Source of the DNA: Competibacter_A sp037045685
Lineage (GTDB): Bacteria > Pseudomonadota > Gammaproteobacteria > Competibacterales > Competibacteraceae
DNA length: 64,000 nt
NCBI GenBank assembly: GCA_037045685.1
Contig: JBAOII010000022.1
Span: 56,894-120,893, forward strand
Reading direction: 5' to 3'
The translations under genes and the position numbers were made by a program. A model generated the notes under the pieces. The model worked only from the letters and a program-made list of their open reading frames with translations. It was not told the DNA's origin and did not search any database. This document shows positions 19,310 to 26,478 of the stretch, piece by piece (within the stretch, counting starts at the first letter, position 1; every line of letters starts with the position of its first letter).

Positions 19310-20386
19310 TCACCCGCCGGTGTGATTCATGTGGCGCAGAATCACCGGCTGCCCGCCAAGCTGAAAATCGTGGCCGCGCGGCTTGAGCGCCATCGCCGCG
19401 ACGATGGCCCGCTTCAGCCGCTCGCGGTCACCGGGATAAGCCCGCAGAGTGTATTTCAAATCGGCCGAATGCTCCTGTCCCAGACAGAGCAGCAACCGGC
19501 CCTCCGCCGAGACTCGAACCCGATTACAGTCGTCACAAAAATTGTGGCTGTGGGGCGAGATGAAACCGATGCGGCTGTCGGTGCCGGAAATGCGGTAGTA
19601 GCGGGACGGTCCGCCGGTGCTCTCGGTGGTGGGGGTCAGCGCGAACGCCCGCGCCAGATCGGCGCGAATGGCGTCGCTGGAATAGTGAGCCTCGGCGCGG
19701 TCGTGATCGCCAATGACACCGAGCGGCATTTCCTCGATGAAACTGATGTCCAGCCCGCTATCGATCGCGAAACGCGCTAAATCCACCACTTCATCGTGAT
19801 TGCGATTTTTCAGGATCACCGCGTTCAGCTTGATTCGCTCGAAACCGGCGGCTTGGGCCGCCCGGACGCCGCGCAGAACCGCGTCCAGTTCGCCGTTGCG
19901 GGTGATCCGGCGGAAACGCGCCGGGTCCAGGCTGTCCAGGCTGATGTTGAGACGCGCCACGCCGGCGGCCTTGAGATCGGCCGCCATGCGCTCCAGTTGC
20001 GAGCCGTTGGTGGTCAGCACCAGTTCTGCCAGACCATGCTCCCGCAACCGGCCCAATTCCCGGAGCAGCCAAACGATATTTTGCCGCACCAGCGGCTCGC
20101 CCCCGGTGATGCGGATTTTGCGTGTGCCCAGTTCCACGAACGCCCGGCCCAGCGCCGCCAATTCTTCCAAAGTCAAAACGCGAGCGCGCGGCAGAAAGGC
20201 CATGCGTTCGCTCATGCAGTAGACGCAACGGAAATCGCAGCGGTCGGTCACGGAAAACCGCGCGTAGTCGATCCGGCGGCCGAAACGGTCGGTCAGGGAA
20301 GCGGGCGGAAGGGTGGAATCACCGGTCAGGGCGGACACGCTGGACACCTCGGGGCTGATGGCGGAAGCCGGAGCGAATCGAACCAT
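19310..20386 (-). CDS. moaA: GTP 3',8-cyclase MoaA (molybdopterin biosynthesis)
   Basis: 358 residues. Radical-SAM motif TDRCDFRCVYCM (CxxxCxxC), KIRITGGEPLVR, and the C-terminal second cluster CDDCNRVRVSAEGRLLLC. It ends NHTGG, the conserved C-terminal Gly-Gly needed for catalysis. The enzyme starts molybdenum-cofactor synthesis from GTP with MoaC. ATG 20386 is chosen; the frame continues to 20497 without support. It stands alone here without moaB, C, D or E. Confidence 0.93.
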   Translation of the reverse strand: MVRFAPASAISPEVSSVSALTGDSTLPPASLTDRFGRRIDYARFSVTDRCDFRCVYCMSERMAFLPRARVLTLEELAALGRAFVELGTRKIRITGGEPLVRQNIVWLLRELGRLREHGLAELVLTTNGSQLERMAADLKAAGVARLNISLDSLDPARFRRITRNGELDAVLRGVRAAQAAGFERIKLNAVILKNRNHDEVVDLARFAIDSGLDISFIEEMPLGVIGDHDRAEAHYSSDAIRADLARAFALTPTTESTGGPSRYYRISGTDSRIGFISPHSHNFCDDCNRVRVSAEGRLLLCLGQEHSADLKYTLRAYPGDRERLKRAIVAAMALKPRGHDFQLGGQPVILRHMNHTGG

Positions 20387-20447
20387 ACTAGAATCGGATC
20401 GGAACGTAACGCGACTCGACGGAATACCTCCTCGGAGGTAAATCGCG

Positions 20448-20528
20448 ATGAAGTCCGTACCGACCGCGCTCGACCCCTCATCCGGAAACCCCGCCAAACC
20501 GCGCCAGAAGGCCGTGGAGCCGTTTTAA
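20448..20528 (+). CDS. Putative 26-residue small ORF with a strong ribosome site
   Basis: ATG 20448 to TAA 20526-20528 encodes MKSVPTALDPSSG, then NPAKPRQKAVEPF. CGGAGGT at 20433-20439 sits 8 bases upstream, a near-ideal site in a stretch without any other gene on that strand. AGCCG...CGGCT around the stop can form a small hairpin. It lies between moaA and the anti-sigma gene, antisense to both. Function unknown; it may be spurious. Confidence 0.4.
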   Translation: MKSVPTALDPSSGNPAKPRQKAVEPF

Positions 20529-20570
20529 CGGCTTTCCCATATCCGGGGGGCGGGTCCAAGCAAAAATCGC

Positions 20571-21242
20571 TCAGAGCGCCTGCCAGCGCGTCTGATACAG
20601 GGGTTGGGACGGCGGTTGCGGCTTGGGAACCATCGGCTGCATGGTGACCCATAGCTCGCCCTGGCTCGGCCGGGTCACGCCGGCCGGCATCGGCAGGGTG
20701 CGAGTGCCGCCGTCGTCCGGCAACATGCCCAGCATGACGGGCGGATCGTCGCCGGTCTTCAGCCAAAGCATGCAGCGCTGATCGGGCGGCATCGCCATCG
20801 CCCGCAAGTTGTTGACGTGCAAGCGGCCATCGTCGGCCAGCGCCACCGTCCACAGCACCTCGCGCTGCTTGCCGCGGATCGCGGCGAAGGACATGTCCAC
20901 CCCTTGCGGCGACTCCAATCGCGGCGCCAGCGCGATGACCGCCGCCAGCAGGCCAGCCACCGCCAATCCTCGCCAGAACGCCAGATTGTCCCACCACGAT
21001 CGGCGCGGTTCGGCGGGAAACAGGCGCTGTCGGAGAGCGGTCCAGACCTCGGGCGGCGGCGGCGCGCTCGGACTGGCGACCACTAGCCGATCCAGGCGGC
21101 GCTCCCACTCGGCCACGGTCCGACGCAGGGCCGGGTGCGCCGGCAGCAGATGCTCGAACCGGCGCCGGGCGGCGCCGCGCAAAGTGCCCAGCACGTATTC
21201 GGCGGCCAACCGGTCGCGCAAGGGGGAACGCTGGTAGTTCAT
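20571..21242 (-). CDS. Anti-sigma-K (RskA-type) factor
   Basis: 223 residues. N-terminal anti-sigma domain (LAAEYVLGTLRGAARRRFEHLL), one membrane segment (about residues 90-107, LAVAGLLAAVIALAP), then an extracytoplasmic RskA domain ending with GVTRPSQGELWVTMQP. Its ATG overlaps the sigma gene stop (ATGA), the usual coupling. It should hold the ECF sigma factor at the membrane until a periplasmic signal arrives. The nearby bufferin and cus genes suggest copper, but this is inference. Confidence 0.85.
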   Translation of the reverse strand: MNYQRSPLRDRLAAEYVLGTLRGAARRRFEHLLPAHPALRRTVAEWERRLDRLVVASPSAPPPPEVWTALRQRLFPAEPRRSWWDNLAFWRGLAVAGLLAAVIALAPRLESPQGVDMSFAAIRGKQREVLWTVALADDGRLHVNNLRAMAMPPDQRCMLWLKTGDDPPVMLGMLPDDGGTRTLPMPAGVTRPSQGELWVTMQPMVPKPQPPSQPLYQTRWQAL

Positions 21243-21796
21243 GGCTCCTCCCCCAAACAGGTTTTCAAACGTTGCAGGCTGCGCCGAACCCAGGCTTTGA
21301 CCGTGCCCAAGGGACGATCCAGGTATCGGGCGATGGCGTCGTGGGTCAAGCCATCGAAATAAGCCAGCGACAGGGCGCGGCGCGGTTCCACGTCCAAGGT
21401 TTCCAGACAGCGGGCCAGAGCGACATCGCCCTGCTCGTCGCGCAGCCGTTCCTCGGGGCTCGGCCCGGCGTCGGCCACCAGCGCCCAATTCTCGTCGCCG
21501 AGTTCGACGCGACAGCGATTCTCGCCCCGCCGCAGCCGGTCGATGGACAGGTGGCGGACGATGCTGCCCATCCAGGTGATCGGCTGGCCGAGTTGCGGCC
21601 GGTAATCGCCGGCCCGCTGCCAGATCCGCACGAATCCTTCCTGGAGCAGATCGGCCGCCAGCTCGCGGTCGCGGGTCAATTTCAGCAGCAAGCCGTACAG
21701 GATCGGCGAGGTTTGCCGGTATAGAGCCTCAAAGGCGTGCCGGTCGTGCAAGGCGCAGCGTGCGAGCAAGTCGGCCAATGAATCGCGGGATGCCAT
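21239..21796 (-). CDS. ECF RNA polymerase sigma factor (SigK-like)
   Basis: 185 residues with region 2 (FEALYRQTSPILYGLLLKLTRD, quoted in part; DLLQEGFVRIW) and region 4 (DGLTHDAIARYLDRPLGTVKAWVRRSLQRL). The GTVKxWVRRxLxxLK end is typical of sigma-K-like ECF factors paired with RskA. ATG 21796 begins MASRDSLADLL; the frame upstream lacks conserved residues. It lies 105 bases downstream of the DoxX gene on the same strand, probably linked to the bufferin operon. Confidence 0.87.
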   Translation of the reverse strand: MASRDSLADLLARCALHDRHAFEALYRQTSPILYGLLLKLTRDRELAADLLQEGFVRIWQRAGDYRPQLGQPITWMGSIVRHLSIDRLRRGENRCRVELGDENWALVADAGPSPEERLRDEQGDVALARCLETLDVEPRRALSLAYFDGLTHDAIARYLDRPLGTVKAWVRRSLQRLKTCLGEEP

Positions 21797-21901
21797 GAAG
21801 GGCGCTCGGGGTGGTTGTCGGGCCGAACCCGTGGAGAGAGCGCCACCGAACGCGTTCGGCCATGCGCGAGCCGCGATCCCGATCATCGTCCGCCCTCGGA
21901 C

Positions 21902-22387
21902 TTACGCGCCGGGCCGCCGGAAACGCCGTTCCAACCAAGCGTCCAGCGACCAAGCGCCGGGGCCGCGAACCACGAGCGCCAGCAACAGCACCATCCACAG
22001 GTAGTGTTCGAGCCGATTATAGGCAGGATCGGCGGCGCCCAGCACGAACTGGATCACCATCGCCATGGCCAGCAACGGCAACGCGGCCAACCGGGTCAAC
22101 AGGCCGATCAACACCAGCGACGAAACGCCCAATTCGGCGCCGGTCGCCAAAACGGCCGCCACAGCGGGAGACAGCAGCGGAACTCGATATTCGTTCTCGA
22201 ACAGCAGCAGGGTGCTGGACCAGTCGCCGAGCTTGGTGAGGCCGGACCAGAAAAACAACCGAAACACCGCCAAGCGCAGCAGCAGATCGGCCAGCGGCGC
22301 GAGCCGTTCCAGCAGATGGCTCAGCCCCAAATACCATCCCAGCGGCTCAAACCGGCCGGCGGTCGTGGAATCGGCACGCAACGTCAT
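21902..22387 (-). CDS. bufD: DoxX-family membrane protein of the bufferin operon
   Basis: 161 residues with four predicted helices (LLLRLAVFRLFFWSGLTKLG; AAVLATGAELGVSSLVLIG; LPLLAMAMVIQFVLG; YLWMVLLLALVVRG). DoxX proteins are the usual fourth gene after DUF2282, DUF692 and DUF2063 genes, where they are thought to act in redox or copper handling at the membrane. It begins 10 bases after bufC. Confidence 0.8.
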   Translation of the reverse strand: MTLRADSTTAGRFEPLGWYLGLSHLLERLAPLADLLLRLAVFRLFFWSGLTKLGDWSSTLLLFENEYRVPLLSPAVAAVLATGAELGVSSLVLIGLLTRLAALPLLAMAMVIQFVLGAADPAYNRLEHYLWMVLLLALVVRGPGAWSLDAWLERRFRRPGA

Positions 22388-22397
22388 CGAAAAATCC

Positions 22398-23162
22398 TCA
22401 AGTTGGGTCGATCAGAACCCCGCCACTCAACAGCTTGGCGAGAGCGGTGGCGAAATCAAACGTCGAATCCCGCCGCCCCGCCGCATCGACCGCCTCGGCC
22501 AGCGGCTGTTGGGCCGCGAACGCGGCGAGCAAGGCCAATTCACCCCCGGTCAAAAGCCGTTGGCGCACCGCTCCGTGCTGTCGCCACACCAGCACGGTTT
22601 CGGCGCGTTCGAGATCGACCGCTTCCAGCGGCCCGCCGGCGGGTTGATGCGCGCCCCAGATGGCGTGAATCGGCCAGGGCGACTCCAGCCAGCGGGCCGA
22701 CGGCTGCGGCGCCAGCCGCAGATGCGGCAACTCGGCGGGCGGCACGGCGGCGAGTCGGGCCGGCGTCAGCGGCTCCCGCTCGGCGGCGAACAGCGCCTCG
22801 TTGCGCGCCCACTCCAGCCGGGCCACATCCGCCAGCCACGGCAGTTCCGCCAGCGGCCGAAACCGGCCCAGAAACGCCGGAAAATCGCCCCCGTACTCGT
22901 ACAGCGCCGGGCGGCGGGGCGGATGCTCGACGACGAACGCCAGCGCGGTGGCGGTGAAGCACTCGGCGCCGATCAGTTGCCGGACCACCGGAAACGCCGC
23001 CTCCAGCACGCTCGACAGGGCGTGGCGGACATTGTTGCGATACACCGCCAACCGCCGCTCGCGCTGTTCGGGTGGATCGGCCAGCAACGCCAGCAGTTCC
23101 GGGTCGGAGCGGCCCTCCAGCAGTGTCCGCCGCATCCGGCGCTGCCATTCAGCCAGCCGCAC
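22398..23162 (-). CDS. bufC: DUF2063 (BufC/HvfC-like) partner of the MNIO enzyme
   Basis: 254 residues. The N-terminal helix-rich domain QRERRLAVYRNNVRHALSSVLEAAFPVV is the DUF2063 signature. The C-terminal half is less conserved. In bufferin and related systems this protein delivers the precursor peptide to the DUF692 enzyme. The ATG overlaps the bufB stop by 14 bases. Confidence 0.85.
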   Translation of the reverse strand: MRLAEWQRRMRRTLLEGRSDPELLALLADPPEQRERRLAVYRNNVRHALSSVLEAAFPVVRQLIGAECFTATALAFVVEHPPRRPALYEYGGDFPAFLGRFRPLAELPWLADVARLEWARNEALFAAEREPLTPARLAAVPPAELPHLRLAPQPSARWLESPWPIHAIWGAHQPAGGPLEAVDLERAETVLVWRQHGAVRQRLLTGGELALLAAFAAQQPLAEAVDAAGRRDSTFDFATALAKLLSGGVLIDPT

Positions 23163-24012
23163 GGTTCGTCTCCCGCAGGCAGGCGTCCGCTCGTTCGGCT
23201 TCGCCCAGCAATACCGGCAGTGCCGGAATATTCGTGTCCCATTCCACCAGTACCGGCTTGGGACCGGTCCGCGCCAGCGTGGCCGCCAGCAACGCCCAGA
23301 CCGGATCGGCGACCGCCGAACCGTGATCGTCGATCAACAATTCGCCGGTCGAGAACGCGACGCGCGCGTGGCCGGCGACATGGATTTCCTCCACCGCCGC
23401 CAGCGGCAAGCGATCCAGCGGCACCAGCGGGTCGGTGCCGTGATTCATGGCGCTGACGTACAGGTTGTTGACATCCAGCAGCAGGCCGCAACCGGTGCGC
23501 CCCACCAGCTCGGCCAAGAAGCTGGCCTCATCCCAATCCGCTTCGCGAAACCGCAGATAGGTGGATGGATTTTCGACCAGCAACCGCCGGCCCAGCGTTT
23601 CCTGGGCGAGATCGAGGTTCGCGCTCACTGCGGCGAACGCTTCCCGGGTGTAGGGCAACGGCAGCAAATCGGCCAGAAAGACCCCATCCGGGGCCTTGGA
23701 CCAAGCTAGATGCTCGGAGACCAACTCCGGTTCCAGCCGATCGTACAACGCTCGCAACCGCGCCAGATGCGCCCGGTCCAACCCCCCCGCCGAACCTAGC
23801 GACAAACCGACCCCGTGACAGCTCAGCGGATAATCGCCGCGCAACCGCTCCAGGGTCGCGACGCGAGGACCGCCGGGAGCGAGGTAGTTTTCGCTGTGGA
23901 CCTCCAACCACGCCGCCGGCTGGGGCGCGGCCAGAAAGTCCGGCAAGTGCGGATGACGCAGACCGATCCCCGCCCGGGCGGGGAGGGCGGCGCGGTTGCG
24001 AGCTTCGGTCAC
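23149..24012 (-). CDS. bufB: DUF692 multinuclear non-haem iron oxidase (BufB, MbnB-like)
   Basis: 287 residues, TIM-barrel DUF692. Probable metal ligands are seen in LEVHSENYL, SCHGVGLSLGS, VSEHLAWS, LLVENPSTYLRF, LLDVNNLYVSAMNHG, EEIHVAGHA and DDHG. These enzymes (MbnB, BufB, HvfB) modify cysteines of a peptide into thiooxazole-type copper ligands. GTG 24012 is chosen, 5 bases after the bufA1 stop; the longer frame to 24204 runs antisense through bufA1. Confidence 0.9.
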   Translation of the reverse strand: MTEARNRAALPARAGIGLRHPHLPDFLAAPQPAAWLEVHSENYLAPGGPRVATLERLRGDYPLSCHGVGLSLGSAGGLDRAHLARLRALYDRLEPELVSEHLAWSKAPDGVFLADLLPLPYTREAFAAVSANLDLAQETLGRRLLVENPSTYLRFREADWDEASFLAELVGRTGCGLLLDVNNLYVSAMNHGTDPLVPLDRLPLAAVEEIHVAGHARVAFSTGELLIDDHGSAVADPVWALLAATLARTGPKPVLVEWDTNIPALPVLLGEAERADACLRETNRAAG

Positions 24013-24017
24013 GACAC

Positions 24018-24311
24018 TCAGCTCGATGCGGGCTTGCCTTGGCCCTTGAACGGCTTTAGTTGCCCGCCCATTTTTTCGCAGGTGCCTTTGGCGGCGTACT
24101 TCCAATCCTGGCCGTCCAAGCTGGTGGTCGCAGTGCCGGCGCAGGAGTGCGTGCCGGCGGCGCTGGCGCAATCGTTTTCGCCGGCCTTGGCAACTCCGTA
24201 ACATTTCTCCTTGCCTTCCCCGCCAGCGAAGACGGGAGAAGCGGCCAAGCTCAGGGCTCCGGCGACAGCGGCGGCCAGCGCGAGCTGGTTGAAAGCGGTA
24301 GTTTTGATCAT
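24018..24311 (-). CDS. bufA1: Bufferin precursor BufA1 (DUF2282), copper-binding RiPP
   Basis: 97 residues with a signal peptide (ALAAAVAGALSLAASPVFA). The mature part has the DUF2282 motifs EKCYGVAKAGENDCAS, GTHSCAGTAT and KGTCEKMGGQL, with four conserved cysteines. Family knowledge: bufferins are exported peptides whose cysteines are modified by the MNIO enzyme and which buffer copper in the periplasm. ATG 24311 follows GAGGAC; a TTG at 24335 in frame is less likely. First gene of the operon. Confidence 0.92.
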   Translation of the reverse strand: MIKTTAFNQLALAAAVAGALSLAASPVFAGGEGKEKCYGVAKAGENDCASAAGTHSCAGTATTSLDGQDWKYAAKGTCEKMGGQLKPFKGQGKPASS

Positions 24312-24569
24312 GGCGATAGTCCTCGTGTAGTTCAATTGGCGATATGGGTCTGAATCGAGATCGCTCGATCCGACATCCTCGTTTACGGGCGGGGTCGGTA
24401 TTTGGATGCGACCGGTGCGAAAAATTAAGTTTGTCCGTTTCGTTTCCGCGTTAGCCGCGCGTTTTCATCCCTGTTTTTAGGGACGAATGGATGGCTTTGC
24501 GCCGTCGGTTTTCCGGATTTCTGGCGGTTTTGCCGGGTTTTTCGGGTTTTGAAAAAAAACGGCGACGAC
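24312..24569. promoter_or_regulatory. Upstream region of the bufferin operon
   Basis: About 260 bases without a gene on either strand, between bufA1 and the iteron region. The bufferin promoter must lie here, probably recognised by an ECF factor or copper regulator. I could not pick a reliable -35/-10 pair. Confidence 0.35.
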
Positions 24570-24662
24570 GCTCGTTTAAAGACGTTTAAGAATGTTTAAA
24601 AGACGTTTAAAGAATGTTTAGAGTGAAAATTTGCTTTTAAAATCAAGTATTTATAGTATGTT
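24570..24662. other. AT-rich segment with helically phased GTTTAA repeats (candidate unwinding element)
   Basis: GTTTAA(A/G) occurs at 24574, 24584, 24594, 24605 and nearly (GTTTAGA) at 24616, that is every 10-11 bases. The following stretch to 24662 is AT-rich. Such phased AT repeats beside iterons are typical of duplex-unwinding elements of iteron plasmids. Confidence 0.55.
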
Positions 24663-24982
24663 ATGTCCCCGTTTATGGGATGAGATGTCCCCGTTTATGG
24701 GATGAGATGTCCCCGTTTATGGGATGAGATGTCCCCGTTTATGGGATGAGATGTCCCCGTTTATGGGACAAATTCCTTAATGTCCCCGTTTATGGGATTT
24801 TTTTCGGCCTTTCGGCGTGAATCCACGATAATGTATTTGTAATCAAATTGTTATTTTAGGGTAAACCAGACCGTCGCAAGGGGCGAACGACTGGATGTGG
24901 GCGGCCGTTATCGGCGCTTTACCGGGCTTGAACCGTTGGCGCGAGCGAGACGCCCGCATCGTAATGTCCCCGTTTATGGGAT
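24663..24982. repeat. oriV: Iteron array of a plasmid-type replication origin (seven copies)
   Basis: Unit ATGTCCCCGTTTATGGGA. Five tandem copies begin at 24663, 24685, 24707, 24729 and 24751, exactly 22 bases apart (two helical turns). A sixth begins at 24780 and a seventh at 24964. Half units lie at 24987 (ATGTCCCC) and, inverted, at 25014 (GGGGACAT). A Rep_3-type initiator gene follows at once, as in iteron plasmids. I saw no convincing DnaA box. Confidence 0.85.
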
Positions 24983-24986
24983 AAAA

Positions 24987-25040
24987 ATGTCCCCATCGAT
25001 TTTATATTGACAAGGGGACATATTTGCTAAACTAAACGGC
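24987..25040 (+). promoter_or_regulatory. rep promoter with inverted half-iterons (autorepression operator)
   Basis: ATGTCCCC (24987-24994) and GGGGACAT (25014-25021) form an inverted repeat. TTGACA at 25007-25012 can be the -35 box, with TAAACT at 25028-25033 as a -10 at a short 15-base spacing. The inverted half-iteron overlaps the promoter, the arrangement by which Rep dimers repress their own gene. Confidence 0.5.
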
Positions 25041-26453
25041 ATGGCACGCAGCAGGGAAAAACACCACGGCGTGGATGCGGCCCGGAGAATGGTCGTGACC
25101 GATTTGGCCGACCAGAATCTCAAAAAACACATCGCCGCCATCCACATCAACAACAGGCTGACGCTCACCCAGCGCAAAGCCTCGAACGTGCTTTTGTACA
25201 ACGCTTACGAAAGTTTGCTGACCGCGCGGGTGCACCGCATCCGGGTCAAGGATCTCGCCGAGGCCATCGGGTTCAACACCCACAATCTGGACCCCCTCAA
25301 GGAAGCCCTGAAGACGCTCGCTCGGACGGTGCTGGAGTGGAACATCCTCGACGAAGACGGCCACCAGGAGGAATGGGGCGCCACCACCCTGCTGGCGCAG
25401 GCGGTCATCAAGGGCGGTTACTGCGTTTACGCCTACAGCCCGGAACTGTGCGAAAAGCTTTATCGGCCCGAGATTTACGCGCTGCTCAACCTCAGCATCC
25501 AGCGCAAGTTCAGCAGCAGTTACGCCTTGGCCCTGTACGAGAACTGCCTGCGCTACCGGCGGATCGGCACCACCGGCTGGATCGGCTTGGACATCCTCAA
25601 GCGCCTGCTGGGCATCAGCGAGGCGGACGGCTACTATCAGGATTTTCGCAAGTTCAACGACAAGGTCATCAAGCCGGCGGTGCGCCAGGTGAACGACACC
25701 TCGGACCTGTTGCTGGAGATCGATTACCAGCGCGATCACCGCAAGGTCGCGGCGGTGCGGTTCCGGGTCAGCGACAACCCGCAAATGTTGCTGTTCGCCC
25801 AGCACCAGGCCGCGATCACCGCGCCCGAGGATGTGCCGCCCGTCGTCGATAAACCCGAGGATCGCCTGGAGCGCCAGGAGCATCTGCGCGACAAGTTGGC
25901 CGCTTGCGGTTTGAGCGCCCGCCAAGTCCGCATGGCGCTGGCCACCCACGAGCCGGATTATCTGGAAGGCAACATCGCCGTGGTCGAGCAGGACCTGATC
26001 GCGGGCAAGGTCCACAACCTGCCGGCCTATCTGCTGGCCGCCTTGCGCGAAGACTACCGCCCGAGGGCGGCGGCGCCGCGCCGGATGCCGTCGCCCGAGC
26101 CCGCTGCGGCGGATCGCGCCGAGGAAACGGAATCCCCGACGGTGCGCCAGGAACGCTCGCGCACCCAATTTTTGGCCGCGCGCTTGCAGGCGGCGCTGGA
26201 TCGCTTGACCCCGCCCGAGCGAGAGGCGCTGGAAGCCGACTACGTGGCCCATCTGGAGCGAGGCGATGGCTTCGAGGCCCGGCTCCTGCTGGGGCTGTAT
26301 CGCAAGAGCGGCCTGCACAGCAAAATCGTGGAAAGCCACTACCGGGCGTTCGCCCGCGAACGGCTGGTCGGGCCGTTGGACGAGGCCGAATTTGCCGCCT
26401 ACGCTTCTCTGCGAGAAGGGGAAGATCGCCAACCCTTGAAGGAGGTTTCTTGA
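25041..26453 (+). CDS. rep: Plasmid-type replication initiator (Rep_3 / RepB, WH1-WH2)
   Basis: 470 residues. Two winged-helix domains cover residues about 20-240: LTLTQRKASNVLLYNAYESL, YRPEIYALLNLSIQRKFSSSYALALYENCLRYR (quoted in parts), LGISEADGYYQDFRKFNDKVIKPAVRQVN. This is the Rep_3 layout. A C-terminal extension has LATHEPDYLEGNIAVVEQDL...NLPAYLLAALREDYRP, also common in these proteins. It should bind the upstream iterons and open the origin. No strong ribosome site precedes ATG 25041, which fits low-level initiator expression. Confidence 0.88.
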   Translation: MARSREKHHGVDAARRMVVTDLADQNLKKHIAAIHINNRLTLTQRKASNVLLYNAYESLLTARVHRIRVKDLAEAIGFNTHNLDPLKEALKTLARTVLEWNILDEDGHQEEWGATTLLAQAVIKGGYCVYAYSPELCEKLYRPEIYALLNLSIQRKFSSSYALALYENCLRYRRIGTTGWIGLDILKRLLGISEADGYYQDFRKFNDKVIKPAVRQVNDTSDLLLEIDYQRDHRKVAAVRFRVSDNPQMLLFAQHQAAITAPEDVPPVVDKPEDRLERQEHLRDKLAACGLSARQVRMALATHEPDYLEGNIAVVEQDLIAGKVHNLPAYLLAALREDYRPRAAAPRRMPSPEPAAADRAEETESPTVRQERSRTQFLAARLQAALDRLTPPEREALEADYVAHLERGDGFEARLLLGLYRKSGLHSKIVESHYRAFARERLVGPLDEAEFAAYASLREGEDRQPLKEVS

Positions 26454-26478
26454 AGATTCGAGGCGGGATGCCAAGCCG

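Noticed and set aside
24663..24797. Repeat array that could be taken for CRISPR
   Set aside because: The gaps are only 4 bases and identical (TGAG), there are no variable spacers and no cas genes; it is an iteron array.
24800..24960. DnaA boxes in the iteron region
   Set aside because: Only weak matches such as GAATCCACG; nothing close enough to TTATCCACA to call.
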